Source: Acidimicrobiia bacterium (lineage in GTDB: Bacteria; Actinomycetota; Acidimicrobiia; Spongiisociales; ZC4RG35). Taken from it: 11,481 nucleotides of DNA. A program made the translations under genes and the position numbers. How positions within the stretch are numbered: the stretch's first letter is position 1; each line of letters opens with the position of its first letter. The DNA is taken from the NCBI GenBank assembly GCA_009377735.1, contig WHTL01000107.1, forward strand, positions 1-11,481. Reading direction: 5' to 3'. This document shows positions 1-6,642 of this stretch, in pieces. Under the pieces are notes generated by a model that saw only the letters and a program-made list of their open reading frames with translations, searched no databases and was not told where the DNA came from.

Positions 1-215
1 AAGCTCGCGCTTCGAGTTCTGTCTGCCGGGTAGCGGTGCCTTCGGGTTCGGTGAAGTCGTGGGTTGGTATTTTGCCTTGATGGGAATTTCGCCGGTGTGT
101 CTCTGATCGTGGGTTCCGGTTTCCCACCTACCACCACGGCATCTGCACACCATGGAACGTCGAAAGTGGGAAATCGTCACGCTTGCGGCGTGCCTGGACC
201 GCAGCACGGCGGTGG
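1..215. other. Left-edge stretch with no supportable gene
   Basis: This is the segment beyond the 3' end of the CPBP protease gene. Short frames run off the left edge on both strands, but none shows a recognisable motif, a good start or a ribosome binding site. Two weak structures are visible. TTTCCCAC at 120-127 and GTGGGAAA at 166-173 form an 8-bp inverted repeat with a 38-nt spacer. CACGC/GCGTG at 178-192 form a 5-bp stem. Either could belong to a transcription end region for the leftward operon, but neither has a T-tract and both could be chance. Confidence 0.4.
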
Positions 216-887
216 TTACATGGATCCAGAAGTGGTTGTGACCCGCTTCACTGCAGTGCCCACCAGCACACCACCGGAGTTGACTGCCAAATGGAGGAGC
301 GCAGGGGCGACGACACTACCGCTCTGATTGCGGAGCCTGGTCAATAGCAGCCCACCCAGCCCGGTCGCCAGCACCACGCCTCCTGTCGGTGTGTTCTCGT
401 CGGGTTCCGGGAAGGCATGCCACATCCCGAACGCAACAGCCTGAAGGAGGATTTCGACCGGTGGTGATAGGGACCGTTTAGCCACCGCATTGAGGACCGA
501 CCGAAATGCCAGCTCTTCGGCCAGGACTGTGCCGAGAGGGACGTGCACCAACGCCCATTCGGTGATTTCGGGTAGCTCCAACTCGGCGACGACATCGGCG
601 AGTTTTGTACGCAGAGATGGAATGGCCGTGGCGAGACCGTATCCGGTGAGGGTGACGAAGGCGGCAGAAGCACCGACGCGAAGTCCACGACTCACATCCT
701 CGGGGCCCAATCCGAGCTCGCGCCAACCGTAACCGCGGGCGCGGGCGAAGGCTACCGCAGCGACTCCGAGCATGGTGTTGGCAGCCACCCGGCCGCGTAC
801 ACCGAGACCAAGCCGGGGAAGCACGCCGGTTTTCCACGCCACCAACCCGACGGCACCGGCAAGCAGCTTCACTCGGGGGAAGGTCAT
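216..887 (-). CDS. CPBP family intramembrane glutamic/metalloprotease (CAAX-like)
   Basis: This is a 223-residue membrane protein with the signatures of the CPBP/Abi (CAAX prenyl protease 2-like) family. The EExxxR motif is E124-E125...R129 (EELAFR). The FxxxH motif is F153-H157. The third motif is H199...N203 (HLAVN). Hydrophobic stretches at about 7-24, 35-48, 73-90, 113-123, 145-157, 171-183 and 191-210 suit a multi-pass enzyme with its catalytic glutamates and histidines inside the membrane. The family includes eukaryotic Rce1 and bacterial proteins tied to bacteriocin immunity or membrane-protein processing; the substrate here cannot be told. The ATG at 887-885 overlaps the TGA of the upstream alpha/beta-hydrolase gene (ATGA), which implies translational coupling. 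The frame stays open upstream to 1502, but that part lies antisense-frame inside the hydrolase gene and is not protein-like. The family call is firm; the function is open. Confidence 0.9.
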   Translation of the reverse strand: MTFPRVKLLAGAVGLVAWKTGVLPRLGLGVRGRVAANTMLGVAAVAFARARGYGWRELGLGPEDVSRGLRVGASAAFVTLTGYGLATAIPSLRTKLADVVAELELPEITEWALVHVPLGTVLAEELAFRSVLNAVAKRSLSPPVEILLQAVAFGMWHAFPEPDENTPTGGVVLATGLGGLLLTRLRNQSGSVVAPALLHLAVNSGGVLVGTAVKRVTTTSGSM

Positions 888-2653
888 GGCGTGGCCATGG
901 CATCGGGTACCACTCGCGTAAGGATCTCGCGTGTTGCGTCGGTGTCCTCTTGGGTCCAGCCCCGCGGTTTCGCAATCGCCACCCACCCATCCAGGACAAA
1001 CGAGCCGTAATTGTGGCCGAACCCGACGGGTGCCGCGTTGGCATTGACCAGATCTGCACTCACCTGGGCGAGGGTGACTAGTGGCCACCAACGCATGTGG
1101 GGAAAGACTTCGGGCGGGCGGGGCTCGGAGAGCCAGTCCGGTCTGCTGAAGGCGAGATCGGGAGTCCACAAGGCAACGGGGTCTGATGGGTGCCTTAGGT
1201 AGAGGATCCGTGGTGATAGCCAACTCTGGTCGTCGACATCTCTCAAATGTTCGGAGCTCGCTCCGAAACGAACGATAAGACCGTCGGCATAGCGGGGTGC
1301 CAGGGCGAGGCTTCCCGGATCCCGTCGTTGGATGAGTTGGGACGCTATTCGATTGGAGTGGGGTGGACCAACCCATAATGCGCCGTCGACCTTCGACCGG
1401 ATGTCGGCGAGACCATCGAATGCCGCCTCCGATCCCTGCGACCCGAGACTCTCCCCGTACACCAACAGGTCTGGTCGGGATCTGGGGGGTAGCGCCGCCC
1501 AAGCTTCGTGTACCGCATCGAAGAGGGTGATGGCGGACTCAGCGACCTTCTCCCGGTCACCCAGGAAAGAGAGGGCACTCGGAAGGAACGAATATTGGGT
1601 GGCCACGATGGCAGTGTCACCGCGGTACATGAGCTCGATAGCTTGTGCCGCGGTCCCGTTCACCCATCCGGTCCCAGTAGTGGTTGCCACGACCAGCACC
1701 TCCCGGTCGAAGGCACCGGCACGTTCTATCTCTGCAACAGCCAGGGCGGCCTGTACCTCGGGTGACGATGCAGTTTCCAGCCCCACATAGACACGGACCG
1801 GCTCGATTGCGTTCTCGCCGGTCTCCTGCTCCAGCCGTTCGGCGGTGAGACCGCCCCCGGCGAAGGCTCGACCCTGTCTCCCCAGGGTCTCCCATGGGAT
1901 CAGTGATTCGGGACTTCCGGATCGCTGCGGTGCCTCTGGCTGGACGACACCAGGTTTGTCGGCATCGTTGCGACCACTGAAAGCGAGATTGGAGGCGGCG
2001 AAGAACCCGCGTACGAGGACACCGTTGACCAGGGTGATGATGAGCACACCAACAACCACTCCACCCAGAAAGGTGGCTAGTGCTCCCGGGATGTTGATCC
2101 TTCTCCCGATCTCATCTGCTGTCCATCTGGCCCAGATGCGGAGGAGCCGCGACACCATGATGATAAGAGCGGAGATGAGAAGGCTGAGACCACCGGTGCG
2201 AAGGTAGGCGGAGGTGGCGGTCTCCTCGAGACCCATCACCACCTCCAGCTCCCGCTGCCAGCCCGCCGAAAAGGTGAGCATGAGAATGCTGGTGAGTATC
2301 GCCACCACCACCACGCCGATCTTGAGACCACTCAGCAAGTTGGGCAAGGGTGGGGAAAGCACGATGCGGGGGAGGACCAGCTTCTTCGTCAGCCAGCCGA
2401 GCAATACTCCAATCCCGTACCCGGCAGCGGCCATGATCCCGCTCACCAATCCCTGATAGAGCCAGTCACGGGGGAGAAGAGACGGTGTCACCGACAGGGC
2501 GAAGAACAGGGTGGCGAACACGATCCCGATGAAATCGAGACGCAGCGCCGACCATGCCTTATCCCACCAAGGGGGGATTTTTGGGATGAGTCTGGGCCCA
2601 GGCGGCCACGGACGCTCCGCATCCGCATCGCTTGTCACCGGACGTAAAGACAC
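884..2653 (-). CDS. Membrane-anchored alpha/beta-hydrolase (PF10081/PF15420-like)
   Basis: This 589-residue protein (numbered from the GTG at 2653) has two parts. The N-terminal third holds about five hydrophobic segments, near 41-61, 66-87, 110-130, 154-172 and 192-217. The C-terminal half is an alpha/beta-hydrolase domain with the nucleophile elbow GESLGSQG, giving Ser402. D491 (in HPSDPVALW) and H548 (in GHNYG) are plausible triad partners. This layout matches the actinobacterial Abhydrolase_9 family (membrane N-domain plus catalytic domain). The substrate is unknown; an ester or lipid-like substrate at the membrane is inference. Start choice: the GTG at 2653 is preceded by GGGAG with a 6-nt spacer. 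A GTG at 2686 would add 11 polar residues and has no clear Shine-Dalgarno. The gene lies 27 or 60 bp after the MBL hydrolase gene and overlaps the CPBP protease gene by 4 bp, so it is probably in one operon with both. Confidence 0.9.
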   Translation of the reverse strand: MSLRPVTSDADAERPWPPGPRLIPKIPPWWDKAWSALRLDFIGIVFATLFFALSVTPSLLPRDWLYQGLVSGIMAAAGYGIGVLLGWLTKKLVLPRIVLSPPLPNLLSGLKIGVVVVAILTSILMLTFSAGWQRELEVVMGLEETATSAYLRTGGLSLLISALIIMVSRLLRIWARWTADEIGRRINIPGALATFLGGVVVGVLIITLVNGVLVRGFFAASNLAFSGRNDADKPGVVQPEAPQRSGSPESLIPWETLGRQGRAFAGGGLTAERLEQETGENAIEPVRVYVGLETASSPEVQAALAVAEIERAGAFDREVLVVATTTGTGWVNGTAAQAIELMYRGDTAIVATQYSFLPSALSFLGDREKVAESAITLFDAVHEAWAALPPRSRPDLLVYGESLGSQGSEAAFDGLADIRSKVDGALWVGPPHSNRIASQLIQRRDPGSLALAPRYADGLIVRFGASSEHLRDVDDQSWLSPRILYLRHPSDPVALWTPDLAFSRPDWLSEPRPPEVFPHMRWWPLVTLAQVSADLVNANAAPVGFGHNYGSFVLDGWVAIAKPRGWTQEDTDATREILTRVVPDAMATP

Positions 2654-2713
2654 CTCCTGCTCCCGTCTGCTCGAATCGTTATGCACTCAGCAGTTTAAGT
2701 GCACCGAGCCGCC

Positions 2714-3709
2714 TCATCGCCGGGACGTGTACCAGGCCACTCCGTCATGGTCGATTTCAGAGATCTCCTCCTTCAGGGCGAGGTGATCGAGATGGGCAAC
2801 CGTTTCGAGCAGGGCGAGACGCTGATCTTGGGGGGCAAGATTGGGTCGAAAAAGATCAAGCACCAGGTTCCATGCGGTCACATCGATCCGTTCCACCCGC
2901 TGCACCATCTCACGGAGACGGCGTTCGTGATGGAGCAGGATCTGGTGTGCCCTCAGATCGCCCTGGGCGACTATCTCGCCGTGGGCGGGATAGGTCAGCC
3001 CGATGGAGAGATCTTTGACCAGCTGCAGCGAGTTCATGTAATCGGAAAGGACATCGGGGAAAATATCGGAGTACATGACGACCGGCGAGATGCGAGGGAG
3101 CACATGGTCTCCGGAGAAGAGGATGGCGGTGTCGGTGTCACGAAGACAGATATGGGCCGGGTCGTGTCCCGGCGTGTACAACACCTCGAGACCGCGTGCT
3201 CCGCCGAGGTCGATCACGTCACCTTCATCCACTACTCGATCGGGCTCGGAGAGGAGAGGCATGAAGTCGGGGCGGGGACCCATGGAGCCAACGATGGGGA
3301 CAAGATCAGCAGGAACTCCATGATTGGCGGCGAATTCTCTCATCCATGCTTCGGTGGCTTCGGTGTCGTTGTAGGTGGGGATGGTCTTCAGGGCGACCCT
3401 GTGCATCACGAACCGGCATTCCCAGTGGGCCACCACCCGCGGTGCCATCCCTACATGGTCGGGATGGAGGTGGGACACGATGAGATCTGTGACGGGTCGG
3501 TCGTCGAAACCGAGATGGTGAAGACCGTCGAGGAGTGCGCCCCATCCCTTCTCCCAGTCGGCGCCACAGTCGATGAGCACCAGACCGTCATTCGTTTCGA
3601 TCACATAGCAGTTGACCCAGGGGGGTTTGCGGTAGGGGAGGGGCGCGGCGATGGTGTGGATCCTGTTGCCCAGCGACCGCGGCGTTGGTGGTATGGCCGG
3701 GTCGCTCAC
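2714..3709 (-). CDS. Metallo-beta-lactamase-fold hydrolase
   Basis: This 331-residue protein has the full metal-binding set of the MBL superfamily. It shows H80-x-H82-x-D84-H85 (HLHPDH), H182 in TPGHDPAH, D201 in FSGDH, and H243 in YPAHGE. A binuclear zinc or iron centre and hydrolysis of an ester, thioester or lactone are expected for the family. The C-terminal region (about 255-331) is a helical, winged-helix-like extension of the kind found in LACTB2-like or acyl-thioesterase-like MBL proteins. No signal peptide is seen, so it is probably cytoplasmic. The GTG start at 3709-3707 overlaps the TGA of the dodecin gene (GTGA), which is strong evidence for coupled expression. The alpha/beta-hydrolase gene follows in the same direction. 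The exact substrate cannot be read from the sequence. Confidence 0.93.
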   Translation of the reverse strand: MSDPAIPPTPRSLGNRIHTIAAPLPYRKPPWVNCYVIETNDGLVLIDCGADWEKGWGALLDGLHHLGFDDRPVTDLIVSHLHPDHVGMAPRVVAHWECRFVMHRVALKTIPTYNDTEATEAWMREFAANHGVPADLVPIVGSMGPRPDFMPLLSEPDRVVDEGDVIDLGGARGLEVLYTPGHDPAHICLRDTDTAILFSGDHVLPRISPVVMYSDIFPDVLSDYMNSLQLVKDLSIGLTYPAHGEIVAQGDLRAHQILLHHERRLREMVQRVERIDVTAWNLVLDLFRPNLAPQDQRLALLETVAHLDHLALKEEISEIDHDGVAWYTSRR

Positions 3710-3927
3710 CCGTGGTCGACCGATTCCTTGACGGTGAATGTGATGTCGAGGGTCACCTCGAAATCAGTCGGAGCTCCCGAGCTGTCCACCTTCCCCCTGG
3801 CCTTGACCAGGGTCCAATGGGTGATGTCGGAGATGGTCATCGCAGCCCTGGCGATAACAACATGAACTGCGTCCTCGAGAGAGTCGGGCGAACTCCCCGA
3901 GAGTCGAATGGTCTTGGTGATGGACAT
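3706..3927 (-). CDS. Dodecin family flavin-binding protein
   Basis: This 73-residue protein has dodecin layout: a first beta-strand (SITKTIRLSG), then the SSPDSLEDAV turn and start of the single helix (about 11-33), then two strands with W38, and a C-terminal strand ending FEVTLDITFTVKE. Dodecins form hollow 12-mers that store or buffer riboflavin, FMN or FAD. The Trp after the helix stacks on the flavin, and W38 sits at that place here. The usual family length is about 65-75 residues. The ATG at 3927 is chosen because upstream codons are not family-like and a TACCAT -10 sits 6 nt before it, which suggests a leaderless message. The stop overlaps the GTG of the MBL hydrolase. The gene is divergent from the methyltransferase, with 43 bp between starts. 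Confidence 0.85.
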   Translation of the reverse strand: MSITKTIRLSGSSPDSLEDAVHVVIARAAMTISDITHWTLVKARGKVDSSGAPTDFEVTLDITFTVKESVDHG

Positions 3928-3933
3928 GACATG

Positions 3934-3939
3934 ATGGTA
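3934..3939 (-). promoter_or_regulatory. Putative leaderless -10 element for the dodecin operon
   Basis: On the minus strand TACCAT (TAnnnT) is followed by 6 nt (CATGTC) and then the dodecin ATG. No convincing Shine-Dalgarno lies upstream of that ATG. The spacing places the transcription start at or next to the A of ATG. No clear -35 is seen. The call is inferred from spacing and from the same pattern at other genes in this window. Confidence 0.45.
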
Positions 3940-3958
3940 CGTGATCTCAGGACCCGAG

Positions 3959-3964
3959 TAGTCT
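3959..3964 (+). promoter_or_regulatory. Putative leaderless -10 element for the methyltransferase gene
   Basis: TAGTCT (TAnnnT) is followed by 6 nt (cgccca) and then the ATG at 3971. No Shine-Dalgarno is present. It mirrors the dodecin -10 on the other strand at the same distance from its ATG, so the 43-bp gap would carry two back-to-back leaderless promoters. Confidence 0.45.
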
Positions 3965-3970
3965 CGCCCA

Positions 3971-4540
3971 ATGGCCAACCGTACGGACAAAGTCGAACGC
4001 TGGTCGTCGTTCAAGGTCTGGCTGTTCTCGTTGGGCAACCGGAATCCGGAGAGCAATCCTGCCCTGGTCGACTACGCCGGCTTGGGCTCCAACGATCGAT
4101 TCCTCGACGTCGGGTGCGGGCTGGGGACGGCGTTGGAGCACGCCGCCCGGACCGGAGCCGAAATAGCCGGGGTCGACCCCAGTCCGGCGATGGTGGAGCG
4201 GGCGTCAAAGCGGGTACCCCAGGCCGAGGTGAAAGTGGGTTCCGCGGAGACTATTCCCTTTCCCGACGGTCATTTCACCGTGGTCGGGAACATCAAGTCA
4301 TACCACCACTGGGCCAACCCGGATGCTGGGCTGGCCGAAATCCTCCGGGTACTGGTCCCGGGTGGTCGGTTGCTCATCGCCGAGAAACGGCTGAAACGGA
4401 ACAGAGGTCATGGGCTTCACCCTGAACAAGCTGACGAGCTTGCCCGGACTCTCCTCGGGTTGGGATACGCCACCTCCACCGTCGACTCGTTGAGTCTGGT
4501 TCGGAACGAGTTTCTCGTGGTGTCCGGGGTTGCGTCCTAG
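3971..4540 (+). CDS. Class I SAM-dependent methyltransferase
   Basis: This 189-residue, single-domain protein has the Methyltransf_11/UbiE-like fold. Motif I is FLDVGCGLGT (44-53), binding S-adenosylmethionine. The acidic end of strand 2 is GVDPS (67-71). A SAETIPFPDGHFTVV block (91-105) matches the usual A-E-x-L-P-F-P-D-x-x-F-D motif. LRVLVPGGRLLIAE (125-138) is the conserved strand 4-5 region. It is short for the family (often 200-270 residues) and has no extra substrate domain. The methyl acceptor is unknown. It stands alone on the plus strand, divergent from the dodecin operon, and 114 bp precede the next gene start. A -10 sequence directly before the ATG suggests leaderless expression. 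Confidence 0.92.
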   Translation: MANRTDKVERWSSFKVWLFSLGNRNPESNPALVDYAGLGSNDRFLDVGCGLGTALEHAARTGAEIAGVDPSPAMVERASKRVPQAEVKVGSAETIPFPDGHFTVVGNIKSYHHWANPDAGLAEILRVLVPGGRLLIAEKRLKRNRGHGLHPEQADELARTLLGLGYATSTVDSLSLVRNEFLVVSGVAS

Positions 4541-4641
4541 GTCTCGGTCACGCGATCAGCACGGCGGACGTGATCTATACGCGATCGAAAAAATTCTTGA
4601 ATAGTTGTTCGCGTTTCACGGTTTTTGTCAGTGGGGATACG

Positions 4642-4647
4642 TAGGTT
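4642..4647 (+). promoter_or_regulatory. Putative -10 element for the DUF222/HNH gene
   Basis: TAGGTT (TAnnnT) ends 7 nt before the ATG at 4655. The upstream stretch at about 4584-4627 is AT-rich compared with the rest of the window (runs of A at 4588-4593 and of T at 4622-4626), as in promoter regions. The purine-rich aagaggt between it and the ATG could instead act as a weak ribosome site. The 114-bp gap also holds a direct repeat ACGCGATC (4550-4557 and 4579-4586) of unknown meaning. Confidence 0.4.
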
Positions 4648-4654
4648 AAGAGGT

Positions 4655-5807
4655 ATGAGAAGTGACACCGTCAAACCGAACACGATCTTCATTCCCATGA
4701 TCGGTGACCCCGAGCGGGTGTCGGTTGATGAGTTGGATGAACACCTCATGTTGTTGGAGGCTGCTCGAGATCGACTTGAGGTGGAATGGACAGAGTCTCT
4801 GGGCGCGTTTGAGCGACGGGATGGCGCAGAAATCTTTGACTATCCGTCCACCGTGGCCTATTTGAAGGATCGCCTGGGCATGGCGGCGGGACGGGCGAAC
4901 CGGTACCTCCACAACGCGCGAACGGCATTTCGGTTTCGAGCGACATTCGAGTCATGGAGACACCGTCTGATCGGGTCTGATCAGATCGCCGTGCTGTTCC
5001 GCACCGCCGAGAAGAGGCCCGACGAGTATGCCGACGACGAGCTGGGTTTGTTGGAGATATGTGAGGACGAATCTCCAGCAGAGACAAGGAAGGTCCTCGA
5101 TTACTGGTTGACAACGGTGCCTTCTGCCCCGGATGCCGACCAACAGTTGAGACGACGCCGTCTCGACTACCGCCGAAACGATGAGGGCATGGTCGAGGGA
5201 TCTTTTGCCCTGACACCGTTGGCCGGGGAGGCGTTCATCACCAGCATCGATTCGCTGCTCTCACCTCCGGATCCCGATGATGAGCGAACACCGACCCAGC
5301 GGCGTCACGACGCCCTCGAGGACCTCGCCCACCACCATTTGGCTCGGGGCGAAACCATTCGGGGCGGGGAGAAGCCACACATCAGCCTCCATGTCGATCT
5401 CGACGCCCTCAAGGGCATCCCGGGTGGCCTGCATGAGAGCGATTCCCGTTACGTTCTCGATGTCGACGACGTCCGTCGGGTTGCCTGTCAGTCGTATGGT
5501 GTTCGATCCCAAGTCGGAGATCATCGATGTGGGCCGCAAGACCCGGGTCGTGTCCGCCGCAATGCGCAGGGCGGTGGTTGCTCGAGACCGCCACTGCGTC
5601 TATCCGGGGTGCGACCGTGACGCCAGCTGGTGCGACGCGCACCACATCATCCACTGGGCCGACGATGGTGAGACCGTCCTCGCCAACCTTTGCCTCCTCT
5701 GTCGTTATCACCACACCCTTATCCATCGCCAGGAAGCCGAGTCCCCTGACGACTCGCCCGAGTTCGCATCGGAACTCCTGGGAGTGGGACGATCTATCGG
5801 GGGGTGA
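4655..5807 (+). pseudogene. Frameshifted DUF222 / HNH endonuclease (13E12 repeat family)
   Basis: The N-terminal part is a DUF222 domain: an early VDELDEHLMLLEAARDRLE helix, then FDYPSTVAYLKDRLGM and ARTAFRF, then a second half with ALEDLAHHHLARG. It reads in one frame up to RRVAC at 5474-5488. The expected continuation, SRMVFDPKSEIIDVGRKTR and the HNH/zinc module (C..PGC at 5595-5612, CDAHHIIHW at 5631-5657, then LLCRYHH), is in a different frame that runs to 5807. The first frame instead ends at 5620 in unrelated sequence. The switch falls between about 5486 and 5490 and equals two missing bases (or one extra) modulo three. The gap between the Cys and the Arg also looks short for the family, as if a small deletion occurred. 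Actinobacterial genomes often carry several such HNH proteins, including broken ones. A sequencing error cannot be excluded. The ATG at 4655 is preferred over the TTG at 4625. Confidence 0.85.
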
Positions 5808-5821
5808 CCCCAGGTCACCCC
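5801..5821 (+). terminator. Hairpin over the stop codon of the HNH pseudogene
   Basis: GGGGTGACC (5801-5809), loop CCA, GGTCACCCC (5813-5821) form a perfect 9-bp GC-rich stem. It contains the TGA stop at 5805-5807. No T-run follows, so it would be a U-tail-less terminator or an mRNA 3'-stabilising hairpin of the kind common in high-GC Gram-positives. It lies between two convergent genes and could act on both strands. Confidence 0.55.
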
Positions 5822-5902
5822 GCCCCAACATCCACGAAACACGAAGAACGCACCGAGCAATTCGATCCCCTCGCATTTCATGGGGTGGATAGTTGATCCG
5901 CG

Positions 5903-6283
5903 TCAGTTGGAATACAGCCCCACACCAATGTCTGCGGCAGCCGTGGCCATCGTGGTGTCGTAGGTGAGGAGCCGAATGCGGGAGTCGGCGAGATGGAGTG
6001 CCGTGGCAAGATGGATCGAATCCAGGGTCCGGGCGTCGCAGGGAAGATGAGCCGCGCTGGTCATCAGTTCCTTGCTGATCTCGATCAGGTCCACCTGCGC
6101 CAGCACGGCATCAACGTCAGCGGCGTTGAGCTGGTCCCGCCGGGCGATTCGGTGCATCTCCACAAAGAGAAGACGTGATGACACCAATGTATCCCCATCC
6201 TTGGCGAACAGGGATCGAACGTGAAGGGATCCTTCCTCCTCGATCAGGACCTTCGCCACGGCCGAGGTGTCCAGGTAAATCAA
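5903..6283 (-). CDS. vapC: PIN-domain toxin (VapC-like), paired with a Phd-type antitoxin
   Basis: This 126-residue protein is a complete PIN domain. The four acidic residues of the Mg2+/Mn2+ site are all visible: D5 (YLDTSA), E42 (FVEMHR), D88 (RTLDSIHLATA) and D109 (LTYDTTMA). VapC toxins are ribonucleases that cut tRNA or rRNA and stop growth when the antitoxin is lost. Length and motif order match the family, and no key residue is missing, so the toxin looks active. The ATG at 6283 overlaps the antitoxin's TGA by 4 bp (ATGA), the usual coupled arrangement. The gene is convergent with the HNH pseudogene, 95 bp away. The RNA target cannot be predicted from sequence alone. Confidence 0.92.
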   Translation of the reverse strand: MIYLDTSAVAKVLIEEEGSLHVRSLFAKDGDTLVSSRLLFVEMHRIARRDQLNAADVDAVLAQVDLIEISKELMTSAAHLPCDARTLDSIHLATALHLADSRIRLLTYDTTMATAAADIGVGLYSN

Positions 6284-6558
6284 TGATCCCCTCTGGTCTC
6301 ATCGACCATCTCGGCCACGGTTCTTCCATCTGGGGCCTTGATCGGTTTGGGGAGGGGTTCCCCTCGTTGGGTCGCAAGCTCCACCTGGCCGTTCCTGAGT
6401 AGCCGCTCCCATGAGTTGAGCTCGCCATCCACAGGGACTATCCGAGCGATCACTTCTCCGTGATAGGTGATATCCACCGGTCCAGAGGTGGCCACGGACC
6501 TGACAACTCTTCCCGCGTTCTGATTGAGTTCCCTGGTAGTGACCTTGCGATCAGCCAT
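6280..6558 (-). CDS. Type II antitoxin, Phd/YefM family
   Basis: This 92-residue protein starts with the typical Phd/YefM N-terminus (VTTRELNQNAGRVVRSVATSGPVDITYHGEVIARIVPV), a DNA-binding dimer fold. A charged tail, about 47-92, would bind and block the toxin's active site. It overlaps the PIN toxin gene by 4 bp and is transcribed first. A TATGAT -10 lies 6 nt before the ATG, and two palindromes sit just upstream, which fits autoregulation by the antitoxin or complex. PIN toxins with Phd-type antitoxins are common in actinobacteria, so the pairing is established for the families, though less classic than VapB. Confidence 0.92.
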   Translation of the reverse strand: MADRKVTTRELNQNAGRVVRSVATSGPVDITYHGEVIARIVPVDGELNSWERLLRNGQVELATQRGEPLPKPIKAPDGRTVAEMVDETRGDH

Positions 6559-6564
6559 GAAGGG

Positions 6565-6570
6565 ATCATA
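6565..6570 (-). promoter_or_regulatory. -10 element of the Phd/PIN module (leaderless)
   Basis: On the minus strand TATGAT, one mismatch from TATAAT, is followed by 6 nt (CCCTTC) and the antitoxin ATG at 6558. No leader remains for a Shine-Dalgarno, so the mRNA is probably leaderless. The -35 is not clear. Confidence 0.6.
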
Positions 6571-6574
6571 TCAC

Positions 6575-6592
6575 TAGATGATCTACTTGTAG
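6575..6592. promoter_or_regulatory. Candidate operator of the Phd/PIN module: two overlapping palindromes
   Basis: TAGAT-G-ATCTA at 6575-6585 is a perfect 11-bp palindrome with a one-base centre. CTAC-TT-GTAG at 6583-6592 is a second, overlapping one. Both lie just upstream of the TATGAT -10, where the promoter spacer and -35 should be. Phd/YefM antitoxins bind short palindromes at such places, so this is a likely autorepression site. Binding is inferred. Confidence 0.5.
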
Positions 6593-6615
6593 AACAAAGA
6601 AGGGTGCTTTGGTTC

Positions 6616-6633
6616 ATACACAGCCATGTGTAT
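6616..6633. promoter_or_regulatory. Candidate VapB operator: ATACACA-gcca-TGTGTAT
   Basis: A perfect 7-bp inverted repeat (6616-6622 and 6627-6633) with a 4-nt spacer overlaps the first three bases of the TATAAT -10 and the promoter spacer of the right-hand vapBC module. VapB proteins with a ribbon-helix-helix N-terminus bind such repeats and repress their own promoter. A protein bound here would block RNA polymerase. Confidence 0.55.
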
Positions 6634-6636
6634 AAT
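6631..6636 (+). promoter_or_regulatory. Consensus -10 (TATAAT) of the VapB/VapC module, leaderless
   Basis: TATAAT is followed by exactly 6 nt (ggtgtc) and the vapB ATG at 6643. A TTGGTT at 6609-6614 with a 16-nt spacer is a possible -35. The start codon should be at or next to the transcription start. Confidence 0.7.
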
Positions 6637-6642
6637 GGTGTC

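Noticed and set aside
120..173. 8-bp inverted repeat TTTCCCAC / GTGGGAAA near the left edge
   Set aside because: The spacer is long, there is no T-run and no gene context. A repeat of this size in a 200-bp stretch can be chance.
888..1502. Open frame extending the CPBP protease gene upstream to a 428-residue protein
   Set aside because: It lies inside the well-supported alpha/beta-hydrolase gene in another frame, is Arg-rich and shows no domain. The ATG at 887 has the ATGA overlap and starts the family-like sequence.
2699..3865. 388-residue open frame on the plus strand
   Set aside because: It is antisense to the MBL hydrolase and dodecin genes, which have complete motifs and overlapping start/stop codons. 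The plus-strand translation has no recognisable domain.
4550..4586. Direct repeat ACGCGATC twice before the DUF222 gene
   Set aside because: There are only two 8-bp copies and no symmetry with the promoter, so no operator or iteron claim is supported.
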